This document shows, one piece after another, positions 32,093 through 43,261 of a stretch of 64,000 nucleotides of DNA (positions are counted from its first letter, which is position 1; every line of letters begins with the position of its first letter). The notes beneath the pieces were generated by a model, which made no database searches, was not told where the DNA came from, and saw only the letters and a program-made list of their open reading frames with translations. The stretch covers positions 4,650,001-4,714,000 of the forward strand of contig BCIA01000003.1 of the NCBI GenBank assembly GCA_001599815.1, given 5' to 3'. A program made the translations under genes and the position numbers. Origin of the DNA: Furcasterigmium furcatum (Eukaryota > Ascomycota > Sordariomycetes > Glomerellales > Plectosphaerellaceae).

Positions 32093-34326
32093 CTACTGGT
32101 AGCCAACCAGCACCATAGCACCGGAGTCCCCGACTCTCAAGGAGTGAGCGCAGTGAACACATCCCAGCACCAAGCAGCCCGAGAAGAGGGCGGTCTGCCC
32201 CGCCGCGAACAATGCCCAGCATGCATCGTCTTTTACAGACAACAGAGCTGGCGTTGTCGGGGTTCCCGTTGGCTTCGCGAACTTCGATACCAGCCAGGCA
32301 GATGTGCGAACGTTGAGGACCGTCATGGGAGGCTCAGTAGCGTGAGAGCACTCCGAGGGCGCTGAAAGACTGCGGGCGATCACGTCGAGTACATCTCTGA
32401 CCGAGACGATCCCGATGACATCCCCGTCGACGCGTCCGGTGAAGCAGATATCAGGCGCGCTGTAGTGAGGGGGCCGCTCTATTCCGAGATGGAGGGGCTT
32501 GTCAGGGCGATCGATGCGGGCAGTGCCGATCCACGGGCTTCGTGCCGTGTCCATGACGGCTTTGCTTGTGTTGGTCCCATTGCGCATCTGGACTCGTCTC
32601 TCATGAAGGTCATAGTCGATCAGCAGAGTCGGTGCGGTAGCACTGCGAATGGATCCATCTTCGTGAACCGGGATGTTGGCGTAGAAAACATTGTGGCAGG
32701 CAAGAGTAATCGATTCAGGTGTCGGCCTCATGTCAAGAAGGAGACGAGGGAGGACGCAGTATACGCCGTTCCTCCACCCGATGGTGTGCTGACTTTGTCC
32801 TGGCGATAGTGTGGAATCGCCCTCGAATTCCCAGCTCTGAGCACTGTGAATGATGGAAAGGAGCCTCACAGCCTTGGAGAACTCGATACGGTGACCTGAG
32901 AAGCACCGGTCGACTGCACGACACGCCGACTCGAGGTCCTAGTCCCAGCCCAGGTCAAGGGAGATGGCATGTTTGGAGTTTCTGAAGTCCTCGGGAGACA
33001 GGGATGAAATGAGAGAGATGACTATTGCAGCCGTGAGTGCTCGGAAGCGAGCAACCTCCGGCTCGAGGCCGTCGTATCGGGCAATCGCCTCGCGCTTCTC
33101 CTGGTCCTTGGCGCAGTCTAGATACCGTTCCGTGTCGATCCTCACGTAGCATGCCGCGATCTCGTCTGCCAGTGATGGGAAGTAGAAACCTGCCAGCCGT
33201 CTAGCGATGGGACTAGCCTTGGCTCCTGTTGCCCGCCAGGCAGTGGTGATACAGAGGGAATGTCGCCCGAATCTGTCATCGCGAGATGGAGGCTGCGAGA
33301 CGTAGACGACCTGAAGCCGAGACTTTACGGAGTCGTAGATAGCGTCGAAGTCGCCCTGGAAGACCTCCGGAGAAGTCGAAGTGTGCGGCCACAGAGCCTG
33401 ATGTAGAATTGCTCCGACAGTATTTTTGGTATAGTGCATGATAATCATTCCTCTCGACGGCAGCTCCCCACCATCCGCCATCAGCGGATCGGTGTCTTCA
33501 CATCCCCCGAGGACCAGAATGACAGTCCTGGGCCCTGGAGCCTTGGGCATCGGAGGTGACCCATGCCATGTGAGAATTGCGCCGATCGTGTAGCCAACAG
33601 TGCGGAGGTATGCGGCCACTCGAGCGGCAACGCCACTTCGAGTGAGGTATGGCTCTGTGCTACCGCACCCGAGCCATCTCAGGAGCCCGGCAACGAAGTT
33701 TGACTCACTGAACTGTGAATTCATGTTCTCGTCTGTGTGCATCATCTCTCTCAGCCTGTCTTTATCGCCGGCTGGAAGACCGAGACGTGACGCGACGCCC
33801 AAGAAGGCCTCGTGCAGCCCGAGCGTGGCGCCTTCGTTTTGAAGTCGACGCATCGTGTTGTCTTCTCTAAGCTGACTCTGGAGCACACCCAGGAGCCCGG
33901 AAGCCCCACCGAAGAGACGAGGAGCGAGATATTCCATGAACAGCGTCAACGCGTCATCATAACCGCATTCGTGCGCCAGGGCGCAGATTGTGAGGCCGAT
34001 GACCTGGCTGTACTGATCGCCGCCGAAGGCGCTTTCGCGGTTTGGGATCTCGCATCGCACCGGTCCGTGCTGGCTGGTCAAGATATGGACAACCGAGTCT
34101 TGGAGAATAGGCCCTGGCTGAAGAGCTCACGGAACAGCTGCTGTTGCTTCTCCTTGCTGGCGGCGGAGAAGAAGAGGCCGCATTTTGAGAGGAGATTCCG
34201 GACGCCGTCCAGGCCGCCCAGCCACCCGCTACCTGTGTAGGCAGCGGCAAAGGTCGCCAGGACATCGGCCGGGCCAACCTGGACCTCGGTCAGCGGCCCG
34301 GCTCCGGCGCGAAACACCAAGGTCAT
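32093..34326 (-). pseudogene. Disrupted conserved fungal hypothetical gene (one frameshift, one in-frame stop)
   Basis: Three blocks read as one protein on the minus strand. Block 1 (34326 to about 34122) starts at an ATG with MTLVFRAGAG and ends ..QQLFRELF. To continue into the clearly coding PILQDSVVHILTSQHGPVRCEIPNRESAFGG, the frame must change near 34119-34122, and no intron with GT..AG fits the gap. Block 2 then runs to an in-frame TAG at 32939-32941. The same frame continues coding-like (DLESACRAVDRCFSGHRIEFSKAVRLL ..) to a stop at 32093. I do not recognise a domain. It could be a real pseudogene, or carry sequencing errors. The TAG differs from CAG by a single C-to-T change. Confidence 0.55.
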
Positions 34327-34761
34327 GGTGGATGCAGTGGATGTATGTGCTTCGGTTGGGTCAGGCCGTTGGATTGTTGGCGGTGAGGATATGAGTAAAG
34401 AAGCACATACGTAGACAAGAGGAAGAGCGGGCTGGCGGGATACTTTTTATCCAAGGCAAACATGCCAAGCGCCAACAGCTTTCAGCATCTTGCAGCGTGG
34501 ACGAGTTATAAGAGGCTGCGACCAAGGTGGTCCAACCACATCCACGGATGCTTCGTGTCGCCTACACCCATTCGCCCAACGTGTGTCTCCATTCAGGGAG
34601 CTCTGGGTTGCACCTTTGCCTGGTGAAACGGAGCCTGCATATCCTGATTCCTGTCATGGCACATTGCGATAGGGTCTCGACATTCCGGACTCCCTGCATC
34701 ACCTCCACCCGATGCCCCATCACTCTTGAGGTATTTTCCCAAGACCCTCGCTAAGTGCAAA
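34327..34761. other. Intergenic, no gene seen
   Basis: 435 bp between the disrupted gene and the tRNA. Nothing recognisable. Confidence 0.5.
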
Positions 34762-34833
34762 GCCTCGTTGGCTCAGTGGTAAAGCGCCTCACTAGTAATG
34801 AGGAGATCACTGGTTCGATTCCAGTACGAGGCA
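34762..34833 (+). tRNA. tRNA-Thr (anticodon AGT)
   Basis: 72-nt intronless cloverleaf. The acceptor stem pairs GCCTCGT with ACGAGGC, followed by discriminator A. The anticodon stem CCTCA/TGAGG encloses the loop CTAGTAA, whose central AGT reads threonine ACU/ACC codons (A34 to inosine). The T arm is ACTGG-TTCGATT-CCAGT. The D arm is present (GGCTCAGTGGTAAAGC). CCA is not encoded, as expected for a nuclear tRNA. Confidence 0.96.
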
Positions 34834-35391
34834 TCACGGTCATCCGAGGATGACGATCCTTTTTGCATCCCTTGGGGTCCCTTGCTTGATAGCGTGGTCT
34901 CCTCCTCCTCGCAAGGGTTGGTATGGAATGAGGTAGGAACAAGTCTAGGTTGGACGGCTGTACATCTCCATCTCAACTTTTTGTATGACAGGGCGTTGAT
35001 TGATATGGTGTCCCATTGGGACGTCGCGGGCGTTTAGATGTATATTGTTCTGTGTGGGTCGAGCTTCGTTGAAGGTGCTCAGGTCGTGCATGACGCGTGC
35101 CGGGACCTTTGAGAGAGTTCTTGGTCAGTCATTCTGCCCTCCATCGAGCACAATCTTCGTGAAGAAGGCATCACCTAGGAAGGTACAGATCCAGGGCTAA
35201 GCCAACATCAAAGTGAAATAGCCACAGCCATGTATGTGGCTCGACGTTCGTTTCAGTGGTGGGATTCGCAGCTCGTCGGGCATCATGTACTTACAAGTTA
35301 GGTATAAGTTTCCTACGTATATATTTGTCCTCCAGTCTAGAGGTTGTGAAAGATACTACCAGATAACGCTCAAGCACCAGAAATTTCTCCG
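34834..35391. other. Intergenic, no gene seen
   Basis: 558 bp between the tRNA and the 3' end of the F-box gene. Only short frames. Confidence 0.5.
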
Positions 35392-36690
35392 TTAGATTTG
35401 CAACTCGGGCGCTCTTCGCCGGAAAATACACTCAGCTCTCAGTTTCCCTACCATAAAATACTCCCTGCCGATCGGGATCGTGCCCCATGTGCCCTGCCCG
35501 GGTGAAGGCTGATCAGCGCACCACTCGGCTACCTTACGTAGCACCCTCTGCACATTCTCAGTGCTGCCAGCATACCAGAAGCTGGTCACGTTCCCCAACC
35601 TCCTCCCCCCTCTTCCGACGTCCAAGGTCATCTGCCCCACGTCGGGCGGCTCATCCCAGTCGAGAACCTGATTCAATACGAGAAAGAAAAGCCACTGGCC
35701 GGCCGGCAGGGTGTTGAGCCCAAACGACTTCAGGCGAGGCAGGTCACCCGCCCAGTGTCGGAACACGCGGCCAAACTCCGCCGCAGCCGTTTCTTTAGGC
35801 TCAAGACTGGAGAGGAACAGGTGCATGTGTTCGAGGGTGTCGCGGAACCGCGCCGTGAACGCGACGAGGTCTTGCGCTGCCATACTCGAAGTGGATATGT
35901 CGAAGATCTCGAGGGGCGGCACCTGCGGCGCGCTTGTGAGGCGCTGGAAGAACTCGGTATGCATACTTTGGACGGAGAGTCGGCGGAGCGAGCGAGCCGC
36001 CAGGACGACGCCGCAAAGCACGGGGATGGATTCAGATCCTCCGATGGGATCCGACCAGTGCAGGTGCAGGTCGACGAGGCATCGGGCCCAGTCACCCTCG
36101 AGCAAGACGGTCGTGTCAAGGGGCAGAAGGGGAAGGGAGAATGTGTGGCTGCCGTGCTCGCGACCCAGGAGCGGGAATGATTTGATGGAGGGAAGCCGGG
36201 AGGCGGCCAGAAAGCCGATGTGGACGACGTCCTCGACGCATAACGATGTAGCTTTCGGGGGCGCCCGGTCAGGCCACGATAATATCTCCTGTGACACCAG
36301 GATGGTCTGGCAGTTGTGGAGACGGGAAAAGGCCATGAGCAGGTCGGAGATCACTTGCTGTGATGGGTTCAGGCAGAGCGACGAGGCGTCCCGGTCCCAT
36401 TGGAAGCCGGTCCCAGGCAGGTGTCGCGGCGGGTTCGGGCACGACTCGAGCTCATCAAATCTCACGACGCGGATATAGGGGCGTAGCCGGTCGTCGTCGG
36501 CAATCCGCCGGAGACGACTTAGGGACCGCGGACAGAGATCAATCGTGACGACTTCGAAAAAGGTCGTCGCGAAGGCGACGAAGCTCTCCTCGTAGAGTTT
36601 GCGACATGTTAATCGCAGGGCCAGGATGGACCTGGCATCTGCGAGCCCGGCGACGAGCCAGATAAGTTCTACGGGGAGATGCGAAATCAT
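35392..36690 (-). CDS. F-box domain protein
   Basis: Intronless, 432 residues. The F-box lies at the very N-terminus (MISHLPVELIWLVAGLADARSILALRLTCRKLYEESF, residues 1-37), followed by a long Leu-rich region without clear repeats. Such proteins usually recruit substrates to SCF ubiquitin ligases, and the target is unknown. The ATG at 36690 starts exactly at the F-box; the longer reading (36750) opens on GTG and adds nothing recognisable. Divergent from the DUF1308 gene. Confidence 0.85.
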   Translation of the reverse strand: MISHLPVELIWLVAGLADARSILALRLTCRKLYEESFVAFATTFFEVVTIDLCPRSLSRLRRIADDDRLRPYIRVVRFDELESCPNPPRHLPGTGFQWDRDASSLCLNPSQQVISDLLMAFSRLHNCQTILVSQEILSWPDRAPPKATSLCVEDVVHIGFLAASRLPSIKSFPLLGREHGSHTFSLPLLPLDTTVLLEGDWARCLVDLHLHWSDPIGGSESIPVLCGVVLAARSLRRLSVQSMHTEFFQRLTSAPQVPPLEIFDISTSSMAAQDLVAFTARFRDTLEHMHLFLSSLEPKETAAAEFGRVFRHWAGDLPRLKSFGLNTLPAGQWLFFLVLNQVLDWDEPPDVGQMTLDVGRGGRRLGNVTSFWYAGSTENVQRVLRKVAEWCADQPSPGQGTWGTIPIGREYFMVGKLRAECIFRRRAPELQI

Positions 36691-37037
36691 GTTCAAGATC
36701 CGAGTTCTGTCCTCGAAGCGCGACAGCACCCAAGAAACAAACACGGACACGAGAAGTTGTGGCGTAGCGGGGGTGGCTTGTGGAGGGGTGATTGTGGCGC
36801 TGCAAGTTGGCTCTTTGGCAAAAACGGCCCATCCACTTGGTGAGTCAAGACTTCAACCTTTCAACAACATCGTCCGGCATCTTCTCACGGCATAGCGGCG
36901 GTCGGGGCATTGCCACTGTTTTCTCTTTCTTCTTTTCATCGGTTTACGACTGCTTGGAGTATATTTTGGAGATTTGGGCCCCCTAGACACATCCCTGCAG
37001 TCTCTCGGCAGGCAGCAGCAGCAGCTCACCAAAGTCG
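36691..37037. promoter_or_regulatory. Divergent promoter: F-box gene / DUF1308 gene
   Basis: 347 bp between start codons, with a pyrimidine-rich stretch near 36920-36945. No specific site called. Confidence 0.35.
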
Positions 37038-38702
37038 ATGACGGCACACGACCACCAGGACATTCTGCAAGAATGCGAAGCGGTCCTCCACAAGATTGAC
37101 GCTCTCGTTGCCGAGCTGCAGCAGCTCAAGCAGGCTGTTGAGGCGCGCCCATCTATCGGATCCAAATCGGTGCCATGGAACCAGGCAATCACGGGTCTGG
37201 GGGCCTTTGAGCGCCTCGTCCTCGCCGAAAGACGCAATGTCGACGGGATGCTGCGGCTTGTGACGGACCACGACGACGACACAGATCTTGACGATGTGGC
37301 CAAGAAGATGCGCATCAAGCTGGACGCTTGCAACCACAAATTCCACGAGGTCGTGTGGGAAACCGCAAAGAAGAGCCACGATGTTTGTGGCCTCCGGTCG
37401 GAGTATTTCCGGACGCCGGAAAACCGAAAGAAAGAGGCTGTCATCGTCGACGTTGTTGCTGGAGGCGGAACCGAATGGATCAAAATCGTGACCACCACGG
37501 AACGGCGCATGTGCTACGAAATGACGGATGCCGGCTGGGACTGGGAGGACGACATCGACGACGACCCGGACGAGCCTCCCATAGCCGAGGATGGCGAAAG
37601 TGAGGTGGAGGTGGCCCGCGTCGCCCGTCAGCTCGTCGCCGCCGCCAGCATGAACTACGTTGACTATCGGCGGCCTATTGTCAAGCTCATCCTCTCGCGC
37701 ATCTCCTCCGGCTGCAACTCCCACATCGACAGATTACTGGAATACGTTCGAACGTTTGGCAAGGACGACGTTCAGCTTTCGGTAGAGACGTGCGATCAAT
37801 CAGAGATCCTGAGTCGGCCCAGTCCGCCTCTCGATGTGGCCCTCACGAATCTCGTCGACCACCAACCCTTCAGAAACTTCACCCAGACGCTCAACGTGGA
37901 TTGCAGCGTGTTCATGGCTCTAGCGTCGGATTTCAGTCACATGAGTATCACGACAGGGAGCCCGCTCCTACGAAGCCACCAGCATCACATCGATGCAAAC
38001 GACGAGAAGGACAACGGGCCACGGCTCCCTACCACCCTGTACCCTGCCATGGTAGGTCGTGATCTGGTGTGCACACAAGATGCCGCAGACACGTTTCTCA
38101 AGATCGCATATGACATCGGCACGGACGATGAGCAGGCCAGGGCCAAAATCCTCTTCCAGTCATGCGAAGCGCCTGACCCGGACGCTGCGGAAGCGGACAG
38201 AAAGCGCCGCGTCGCGGAACTCGCACGCCTGTCGGTGCACGATGTTCCCGAAGACCTGCGGCTGCCCATTCGGACCGTGGAAACCATCACCTGGGAGATC
38301 GCGCAGCGGTTGGTTCGGGAAGGCGAACTTCCCCAGGTGGCCCTGGTCGTGGGCAAGATGGGCTCCGGCCTGAACGCGATGAATGTCTCGTCGTTCCTCT
38401 ACGGCTGGAAGGCCGGTCTGACGACCATAACCTCGAACTGGGAGGCGGCCAAGAGACTGCGGACGGTCATTGAGAACAACAGGACGAACAAGGACGAGCG
38501 CGGGCCGCATATCTGGCGGATACCGTTCGCCCGCAAGCTGCTGGCCAAGCCGCGCGTCTCAGGCCTCGAGAGGGCGCCCATTAAGACCAAAAGAGAAAGA
38601 AAACAGGAAAAGATATCGTCGCTGCAGAGTTGGGTTGGAGACGAGCAGGCGAGTTTCGCACAGGCGCCGCTTTCGTCGAAGCTGGGTGCCTTGGAGCTGT
38701 AA
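37038..38702 (+). CDS. DUF1308 (C7orf25/UPF0415-like) protein
   Basis: Intronless, 554 residues. The N-terminal third is helical, with likely coiled-coil character (ILQECEAVLHKIDALVAELQQLKQAVE). A central region (VDVVAGGGTEWIKIVTTTERRMCYEM) precedes an acidic linker. The C-terminal half carries the DUF1308 domain: TLNVDCSVFMALASDFSH and later a conserved VRTVETITWEIAQR helix. DUF1308 resembles PIN-like folds and its function is poorly known. A short basic tail (TKRERKQEK) near residue 530 could be nuclear or RNA-binding. Family call from remembered motif pattern. Confidence 0.75.
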   Translation: MTAHDHQDILQECEAVLHKIDALVAELQQLKQAVEARPSIGSKSVPWNQAITGLGAFERLVLAERRNVDGMLRLVTDHDDDTDLDDVAKKMRIKLDACNHKFHEVVWETAKKSHDVCGLRSEYFRTPENRKKEAVIVDVVAGGGTEWIKIVTTTERRMCYEMTDAGWDWEDDIDDDPDEPPIAEDGESEVEVARVARQLVAAASMNYVDYRRPIVKLILSRISSGCNSHIDRLLEYVRTFGKDDVQLSVETCDQSEILSRPSPPLDVALTNLVDHQPFRNFTQTLNVDCSVFMALASDFSHMSITTGSPLLRSHQHHIDANDEKDNGPRLPTTLYPAMVGRDLVCTQDAADTFLKIAYDIGTDDEQARAKILFQSCEAPDPDAAEADRKRRVAELARLSVHDVPEDLRLPIRTVETITWEIAQRLVREGELPQVALVVGKMGSGLNAMNVSSFLYGWKAGLTTITSNWEAAKRLRTVIENNRTNKDERGPHIWRIPFARKLLAKPRVSGLERAPIKTKRERKQEKISSLQSWVGDEQASFAQAPLSSKLGALEL

Positions 38703-39282
38703 AACCACGGCCGAGGCCCCAGCCTGGATGATGGTGGCACCACCAGGACGCATGGCCAAGACCCAGCGGACGGGTCAACTCGAGCAGCTTTTACATATTA
38801 CCGCCTCAAATTGAGGCGCCTTAACAATGAAGCAAGCATCATCAGCTGGGCGTGCGTCAAATGCATCATTTCGAGGACCAGTGAGACCAAGGATCCAAGC
38901 TGTGAGCCAAGGCATCTGACGCAGAACACGCATGAGTAGTCCTCCAGTCAAGGCCATTCACTGCAGGCAGCTCGTGACAATCTGACATATTTCTCATACT
39001 TGGCCCTGCTGACAGCGCATCCATCTGCTGCAAATATAGAGGATATTTCTCAGTATTGCTCACTCTGTACAAGTATAGCAAGTGGCTTGCTGTCGCGCCG
39101 CCGGTGCCTTGAGGGTCGCGAAATACGCCTAACCACGAGCCATGCGGGGCGCTGCGCATCGGGCTGCCTCACTCGCCGGATGACGACTCTCCTTTCAGAT
39201 AAGAACAAGCACAGCTCCCACGAACTTACTTGTCTGCTTCGTCTTCTCACCTTATCATCAGCGATTCACAAACCTAGATACC
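38703..39282. other. Intergenic, promoter of the ADP-ribosylglycohydrolase gene
   Basis: 580 bp, no supported gene. The last 60 bp is a CT-rich leader before the ATG at 39283. Confidence 0.5.
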
Positions 39283-40608
39283 ATGGCAACATCCCTTCCG
39301 GAGGCCCTCGGGCCAATCTACCACGACCGCATCATCGGCACCCTCTTCGGCTCAGCCCTCGGCGACGCCATCGGCCTCTACACCGAGTTCCTCACCGCGA
39401 AGGAGGCAGAACAGGCATACCCTTCGCGCCGATTCAGGCTCTCTCCGGCCAAATACGCGACGCCCTTCAAGCGCGACTGGCACCGGTCGCCCCAGCGCAT
39501 CGGCGACTGGACGGACGACACGGACCACGCCCTGCTCATCCTGCTCTCGTACCTCCACAGCGAGGGGCAGAAGCTCGACCCCAAGGACTTCGCGTCGCGG
39601 TTGAAGACGTGGGTCGACATGGGCCTGCGCGCCCTGGACACAGTCCCCCTCGGCCTCGGCGCGACGGTCGGCCGCATCGTGCGCAAGAAGAACTACCTCG
39701 ACGACCCGGTCGCCGCCGCCACCGACGTCTGGGTCAAGGGGAACCGCAGCCTCGCGCCCAACGGCAGCGTGATGCGCACGCACCCCCTGGGCCTCATGTG
39801 CCTGCGCATGACGGTCGAGGAGACCTTCGAGACGGCGGCGGACTTCTCGTCCGTCACGCACGTGGACCCGCGGTGCATCATCTCGTGCGCCGTCGGCACG
39901 GCGCTCGTCCGCGGGCTCGTGCGCGGCGAGGTCTCGGAGGAGAAGCACGTCGACGAGATGCTCGAGACGGGGCTGGCGTGGTACAAGGCGCGGCAGATGA
40001 GGCAGCAGAAGCAGGACCCCGCGGCGCGGCTCCCGTCGATCAACGTCGACGAGCTGTACAAGTACGCCAAGGCGAAGGATTTGAAGGCGCTACACCTCGA
40101 TGAGCAGAACAGCATCGGGTACGTGTACAAGACGTTCGGGTCGGGGCTGGTCGTGCTGCGGCACGCGATGCGCATCGTCAACGGGGACCAGGGGAAGATG
40201 CGCGCGCAGATGTCCGTGTTCGAGACGCTGATCACGCCGCTCGTCATGGAGGCCGGGGACGCGGACACGAATGCTGCGTTTGCCGGGGCGCTGCTCGGCG
40301 CGTATGTTGGGTACAAGGCGCTGCCGCCGCACTGGCGGGACGGGTTGAGGTTTGGGGATTGGCTGCTGAAGAAGTCGGAGGGACTGTGCCAGACGGTGGG
40401 CGTGACGAAGGGCTGGTATCGCGGGTCGAAGGACAAAGACACGGCGCTGGACGGAGGGAGGGGGTTCCTGTCGAGTGAACAGATGGATGCCAAGTGGAGT
40501 GAGCACAAGGCATGGGTGTTGGAGGAGGACATTAAGTATTCGCGAGCGCAGGAGGAGAAGGCCTGGCATGAGAAGAGGGCAGGTGGCTCAGGTGGCATGA
40601 TGATATGA
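39283..40608 (+). CDS. ADP-ribosylglycohydrolase family protein
   Basis: Intronless, 441 residues. An ADPRH-type all-helical fold that hydrolyses ADP-ribose from proteins or other acceptors with two Mg2+. Metal-site motifs are present: IGTLFGSALGDAIG (residues 14-27), GDWTDDTDHALL (about 72-83) and the C-terminal DADTNAAFAGALLGAYVG (about 327-344), plus SVTHVDPRCI in the middle. The C-terminus ends in a charged, Gly-rich tail (ARSGGMMI-like). No targeting signal. The start ATG has a good context (ACCATGG). Strongly GC-biased third positions. Confidence 0.93.
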   Translation: MATSLPEALGPIYHDRIIGTLFGSALGDAIGLYTEFLTAKEAEQAYPSRRFRLSPAKYATPFKRDWHRSPQRIGDWTDDTDHALLILLSYLHSEGQKLDPKDFASRLKTWVDMGLRALDTVPLGLGATVGRIVRKKNYLDDPVAAATDVWVKGNRSLAPNGSVMRTHPLGLMCLRMTVEETFETAADFSSVTHVDPRCIISCAVGTALVRGLVRGEVSEEKHVDEMLETGLAWYKARQMRQQKQDPAARLPSINVDELYKYAKAKDLKALHLDEQNSIGYVYKTFGSGLVVLRHAMRIVNGDQGKMRAQMSVFETLITPLVMEAGDADTNAAFAGALLGAYVGYKALPPHWRDGLRFGDWLLKKSEGLCQTVGVTKGWYRGSKDKDTALDGGRGFLSSEQMDAKWSEHKAWVLEEDIKYSRAQEEKAWHEKRAGGSGGMMI

Positions 40609-40937
40609 TGAGATATGCTACTCCACTGTATATTTTAAAATGAGACCTGGGTGATCGGCTGTAGATGCCGCTGACCGATTCCCAGGAGCCGTCGATTTCG
40701 GACTCGGTGCAAGTTAGGTGGCCGCCATCTTCGGCAGTGATCGGGGACATGGTGGTATGTAGGAGGATGACAGACGTGGTTGTGGCTGACAGGGCCGATG
40801 TCATGTGTTCGACGACGAAGCCAGGGACAGAAGCTATTTTCTTTACTAGTACTACTAGTAGGTAACACCCACTAAAAATTGCGTTACCGGTGTATATAGT
40901 CTGGTATTGGATATACTCTGATACTGTCTTTTTCACT
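40609..40937. other. Convergent intergenic spacer
   Basis: 329 bp between two stops. AT-rich toward the right, with CTAGTA repeats at 40848-40861. No gene. Confidence 0.5.
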
Positions 40938-42706
40938 TCAGCGTTCCGCCTCCGCCACATCGTGGCCGTCCTCCGGAACGTCACCTAGGAACTGCTGCAG
41001 TCTTCTGTATGCCTCGTTACGTATACTTTCTGCCTCCATGACCTGGCCAGAGCGAAGCAAAAGCTCCTCAAGCTGCCACATCTCATACACTATCCGCGGT
41101 CCCGCAGGTCCCTCGCCGTACTCCCGCAGCGCTAGGATCGTCCTCATCTTCTGAATGGCGGCGTTGACGTTCTTCTCTTCGTCCTTGTCGACTTGCATCA
41201 TGAGCTTCATGAGGTACGCCATGACCCTGGCCTGCAAACGTGCAGTGTCCATGCTGGCCTGGGGCGGCATCGAAGCGTCGTCTTCCTCGAGAATCTGACT
41301 CTTGAGGAGCCCCGAAAGCACGCGTAGTCGGACGTTCGGATCGGGGATCTGCGCAGTGGCTCTTTCACGTATCGCGGCCAGGATGCTGGTCTTGAGCTCC
41401 CAGAAGCCGTCAGGCTGCGTATCTGTGTTGGTTTCCGTTCCCTCGGGCGTAGTCTCGTGCTCCGGCCACATGTCTGCGGCCGTTCCCTTCGCGTCACCAC
41501 CCCTCAGGTCCTCGTCGACTTTGCGCCGCGCCTGGACAAACCACTTCTCGCTATGTTGAAGGATGTCTGGATCGAGCTTCACGAGATTCGAGTCCCAGAT
41601 CAGCCGGTAATATAGCGGGAGATACTTCGCGTCGAAGTGGGAGAAGGTCAGGTCCGCATTCAGTGCCCAGGCCCGCTCCAGCGCGTCCTTCCGGATGGGT
41701 AGCCCGTCGTGCTGCCAGGCCGCCAGCATTGTTCGGAAATTCCGCAGCACGCGCCCGACCGGTCGATTTCCGGCCAAGCTGATGAGATGGTCCAGGAGCA
41801 TGTAGCCCAACTTCGCCTCGCGGAGGCGGGCGATATTGTCGAAGATTTCGAGAGCATTCCAGATGAAGAGGGGCTCCTCCGCCTCGAGAAGTGCCTCTGC
41901 TTCTATGAAGGCTTTGCGAGCGAGGCGGCCGGCTAGCGCGCCCTGCTGGCGCTGTCGAAGGCCGAGGATGACTTTGAAGCTGAATGTCAGCTGCTCGGGG
42001 TCGTTTCCTGTGATTGCAGGAGGAGGCTCTCGGGCCGGGTTCGGCAGGAGCGTAGAGTAATCGGATGGTTTCCTTGGGAGGGATGGCAGAGACAACAGCG
42101 AATCGCGCCGAGTAGAGTCTTCGAAGAATGACAGACCCAAGGTCTTGATGCTGTTGAGAAAGGCCGATTGCGCTGCTTCTGAGGCATTGATTCTGATGAC
42201 ACGGGGTGTTCTTAGTCGCCCCACGGCGACGAGTTGTGAGCCGGACGGTGTAGGTCCTTGGCCCTCACCGTCCTGGCGGCCGGGAGCTCTTCGAGCGTTC
42301 TTGGAGAATCCCCATTTCGCAAATCTCTTCTTGTACATTTGGATCCTACGATACATTTATCTGGTCAGCCACATCATCATTGGCCACCAGGAGGCCCCCG
42401 GACAGCCCGCTCAGCCGATCCGAGATTTCTTACTAGTACTTACGTTGCTGCGAATTGATACTGCTTTTTCATGATAGACATGACGTCACGCAGCCGCCGG
42501 CGCTCGCGTACGTACATGCGTTCGATGTGAGGGCGGACGGTTGTCCACTCCTCGTCGCTGTGCTGTGTGGGCAGTTGGTCCGTCGGGGAGGCCGGACTCG
42601 GGCGCGTCGCCAACACGAGCGTGCTTGGGGCAAGAGGCCGCTGGCGCCGTGCCGGGTTAGTCATCGGCGCCGTGCCATGTGGCCTGAGAGGTGCCGTGGG
42701 CTGCAT
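40938..42706 (-). CDS. Clr5-domain protein
   Basis: Exons 42706..42444 and 42345..40938 encode 556 residues. The intron (GTAAGT..GTAG) falls inside the Clr5 domain, which after joining reads WTTVRPHIERMYVRERRRLRDVMSIMKKQYQFAAT|IQMYKKRFAKWGFSKN (about residues 54-105). This fungal N-terminal module was named after the cellulose-regulation factor CLR-5 and is thought to bind DNA. The remaining 450 residues are helical and TPR-like in feel but without a recognised domain. Such proteins are numerous in Pezizomycotina and mostly uncharacterised. An internal ATG 14 codons downstream is an alternative start. Confidence 0.85.
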
Positions 42707-43261
42707 TATTTCTGGCGATGCATGGCTCTATTCCGAGTTGAGGAGGGAACTTTTTGAGTGGCCTTTATGCCGCGACTCTTATAACATGTCCGGCCTGCCG
42801 GGGAGCGCCGGTGCCTTCTAGCCAATGACAGGCGCTGAATAAGTTCCCCCTCAAAGCCTCCTGGGAACTTCGGGCCCCTGGACTCGCCGACCAACCACAC
42901 GACCCGGAAAAGTTCTCCAGCATTATCAATCTCAACGTCTTGCATCATCGGGATGGATTTAATCGAAACCCCGAAGTGAATAGAGCAACACAACTGCCTT
43001 TCCAGCACTGGCGGGTGCTGTTGGTTAGGTTATCGCCGTGGCCAGGTCTTCAAATCAACAAACAGAATGCACGAGAAATTCCTAATGTCGGAAGGTTTTC
43101 AAGCAAGAAATAGCATCAATGAAGAGCATAAAAGAGGCATGGCAGCCATGTCTGGTAGGAAGCAACAATAATCAATACAATCAACTCAACCAGCAACCAG
43201 CATCCACCTTATCTACCATTTGACCAAGCTCTCATACCTTCATCAAGTCACCCCCACAATC
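42707..43261. promoter_or_regulatory. Divergent promoter: Clr5 gene / SDR gene
   Basis: 555 bp between start codons, no gene. The right part is a CAA/CAT-rich leader. Confidence 0.4.

Noticed and set aside
39000..40103. 367-codon frame overlapping the ADP-ribosylglycohydrolase
   Set aside because: Arg/Pro-rich shadow of a GC3-biased gene; no domain.
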